The notes under the pieces are model-generated. The model saw nothing but the letters and a program-made list of their open reading frames with translations, searched no databases and had not been told where the DNA came from. From Acestrorhynchus altus (lineage: Eukaryota > Chordata > Actinopteri > Characiformes > Acestrorhynchidae): a DNA stretch of 64,000 nt. The stretch spans positions 35,445,346-35,509,345 of the forward strand of contig CM067507.1 of NCBI GenBank assembly GCA_034509495.1. The letters run 5' to 3'. Both the position numbers and the translations under genes were made by a program. Below, piece by piece: positions 62,262 through 64,000 of the stretch (position 1 is the first letter of the stretch; each line of letters opens with the position of its first letter).

Positions 62262-62280
62262 CACACACACACACACACAC
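62262..62280. repeat. (AC)9 microsatellite
   Basis: This is a short pure AC run. Confidence 0.88.
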
Positions 62281-62454
62281 TATGACAGGCTCATGCACAC
62301 ACATCACAATAGCAGGCCGGTTAATGATGCAGCAATTTGGCTTCTGTAAGAACTCCCAGCTTCAGAAACTTCAATAGTCCTTCAGAAAGTATTGGTTTTG
62401 GACTCTCCTCTACTTGTTTTCCATTTCTATCCCTCCTGCACTCTCTCTCTCTCG

Positions 62455-62461
62455 GTGTGTC

Positions 62462-62508
<47 letters not shown>

Positions 62509-62520
62509 GTGCATGTGTGT
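62455..62520. repeat. GT microsatellite
   Basis: A pure GT run (62463-62503) is followed by gcgtgtgtgcatgtgt. Confidence 0.95.
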
Positions 62521-62948
62521 CCTACAGCTCTTGTGGCACAATGTTTACAAAGGTTTGACCCACATGCCCTGTTTAGGGGGCAATATGGCAACGTGTGGTT
62601 CATGTGAGTTCAGTCAACCCAGTCAGTCAGTTACTGTCACTGCACCCTTATTATAGAGCTGACGGGGCTGCAACGGCTATAAAGGGTGCAATTATTTTAA
62701 TGAAAAACTGAAAAATCCCCTTAATGAACGCGGAGAACGTTGTCAGAACGGTGAGTAAAACGTTTCAGAAACTATAATCTAATATTATTTTATGATATAA
62801 TAACTTCAACATGAACCTTCTTCAGGATGGACGGTCATTTTTGTGGTCATTTTCTTGTGCTTTTTATGAGAAAACAATTTTCTTCCCAACATCTCACCTA
62901 CCGTCTTTCCAGGAAACTACTGTCACTTCAAGCCAAGGCGAATCTTGT

Positions 62949-63003
62949 GGGTGGGGCTCCTAAAGGAGTGGGCGGGGCTCCTGGATGAGTGGGCGGGGCT
63001 CAA
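62949..63003 (+). repeat. Three GC-box-like short tandem units
   Basis: gagtgggcggggctcctg is present about 2.5 times at 22-24 bp spacing. The gggcggggc core is the Sp1/KLF consensus, but intronic position and tandem origin give no proof of regulation. Confidence 0.6.
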
Positions 63004-63516
63004 ATCTAACAGTTGTCAAATTTCCAAACTGGAAATTTTACAGGAAAAGGAAAAAAACCTTAACTGTCGATGAAATGGGTGTGAAAAGTCGTTTTGGAGC
63101 ATTTCCATTGGTCCATTAATCGCGTCCTGTGTCTGCAGGACGGAGACAGCGTTCCTGATTCCGTCAGTGATATTATATGAGCTCTTTATGCAGAGGGTGG
63201 TTTCTGCTTCTTCCACACCTTAAACTAGAACAGATGCTCTGCCTGGCAAAGCACATGCCGCTCTTACCTTCCTAACACCTCTCTACCTCTGTTCTGCCCC
63301 GGACCGTGTCCCGGGGTGGTACATCTAAGGCTTATTTTGGCACAGCAGGTCTTTGAGAGCTGATCCAGTGGATGCAGGCTCGATGGAACATGTGCCTGCA
63401 GGTCATTTCACAGCAGAGGAGGTGAGTTCACGCTAACGACAGATGTAGGTCATTTACATGTGAACCCGTCACCTGTAGCACAAAACCAGATCATCGACGG
63501 AAACTCCAGCACTCAC

Positions 63517-63735
63517 TTTTTCAGGCCCCTGACGCGTGTCCCGGGGCTCCTGGCATTCTCGCTGTCCTCAAAGTCGTTGTCTTCGTCCTCATGGTAGTCA
63601 TCGTCCTTCTCGGAGCTGCCGCGACGGTTGCGGATGTGCAGCGGGACGTATCCGGGCGTGGGGCCGAAAAGCTTCAGCTCGCCCTGGCCCAGCAGGCTCC
63701 TCTCTCCACAGTAACAGAAGGCACACAGCTTTTCT
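63517..63735 (-). CDS. kmt2c: kmt2c exon: start of first extended PHD finger plus acidic insert
   Basis: The 219 bp exon enters and leaves in phase 2. Its acceptor is a CT-repeat followed by CAG, and its donor is GTGAGT. The translation opens with EKLCAFCYCGERSLLGQG, the C2HC pre-PHD zinc-binding start of the first extended PHD finger (CAFC and a further Cys). After GELKLFGPTPGYVPLHIRNR comes a strongly acidic run, EKDDDYHEDEDNDFEDSE, then a basic tail ending GLKK. The acidic run differs from the human sequence as I remember it. An alternative acceptor 2 bp inside (AGAG) is possible, but the chosen one gives the expected E-x-LCAFC start. The upstream exon with the initiator Met is outside the window. 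Confidence 0.9.
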
Positions 63736-63780
<45 letters not shown>

Positions 63781-64000
63781 AACATGGTGAAGGAAGGGCG
63801 GACAGAATGAAATGAGTCAGAGTATGTTCCCTCCAGCAGCGACTTCTCGCCTCTCGTCACCCAGACCACCGGTCGCTCATCACAAGTGGGTGTTTCAAAA
63901 TTCGAAGCCAACCTTTCGTCGTCATGGTTTCACAACACCAAAATCTACTAGCTATGGATGATACAGAGCATATAAAAATCACCAATCACGGCTCGTCTAG
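63736..64000 (-). other. Intron upstream of the first exon in the window
   Basis: The sequence begins, on the plus strand, with the AG repeat that forms the acceptor pyrimidine tract. The rest shows no feature. The preceding coding exon is outside the window. Confidence 0.85.
63739..63775. repeat. (AG)18 microsatellite at splice acceptor
   Basis: On the gene strand this CT run is the polypyrimidine tract of the exon ending at 63735, only 3 bp away. Confidence 0.96.

Overview
The window is animal, almost certainly teleost fish, genomic DNA. It carries long (AC)n, (AG)n and (AAT)n microsatellites, GT-AG introns of several kb, decayed Tc1/mariner and hAT-like transposons, and tRNA-derived SINE-like repeats. 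Several dispersed repeat families look like ones I associate with otophysan fish (characins, catfish and relatives), but that species hint is from memory and weak.

One gene accounts for all the coding sequence I can support. It is an N-terminal part of KMT2C (MLL3), the histone H3K4 mono-methyltransferase of the COMPASS-like/ASCOM complex, on the minus strand. I place 15 coding exons, about 2.85 kb of coding sequence, between 63735 and 175. In transcript order they encode the first extended PHD finger with an acidic insert (63517-63735, 53354-53505, 52728-52840, 45308-45470), PHD2 and PHD3 (44189-44360, 40243-40357), the fourth PHD finger (32290-32460, 28311-28460), a long disordered acidic/Ser-Pro region (17116-17205, 15278-16149), basic AT-hook-like segments (end of 15278-16149, 8937-9059, 4201-4317), a short conserved linker (2520-2624) and the next PHD pair (1965-2069, 175-356). 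Splice phases agree at every junction except those touching the two exons at 28-32 kb. The start codon and promoter lie beyond base 64000. The later PHD finger, HMG box, FYRN/FYRC and SET domain lie beyond base 1.

The rest is intron, filled with repeats: tandem arrays of 58, 52, 36, 25 and about 73 bp units, a 404 bp inverted-repeat MITE, a decayed Tc1 transposase, a 184 bp hAT-like MITE, three recurring dispersed families, and a purine-rich stretch of more than 1 kb at 60.48-61.65 kb.

Three observations stand out. First, dinucleotide microsatellites lie directly against several splice sites of PHD-encoding exons, including a (TG)23-T7 acceptor built like the CFTR TG/T tract. Second, two exons at 28-33 kb carry frame-breaking changes while the other 13 are clean, and tandem repeats in the same 28-36 kb stretch are also indel-ridden, which suggests low-accuracy assembly rather than a dead gene. 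Third, several tandem arrays recur as parts of dispersed elements. I see no evidence for a wholly new biological system.
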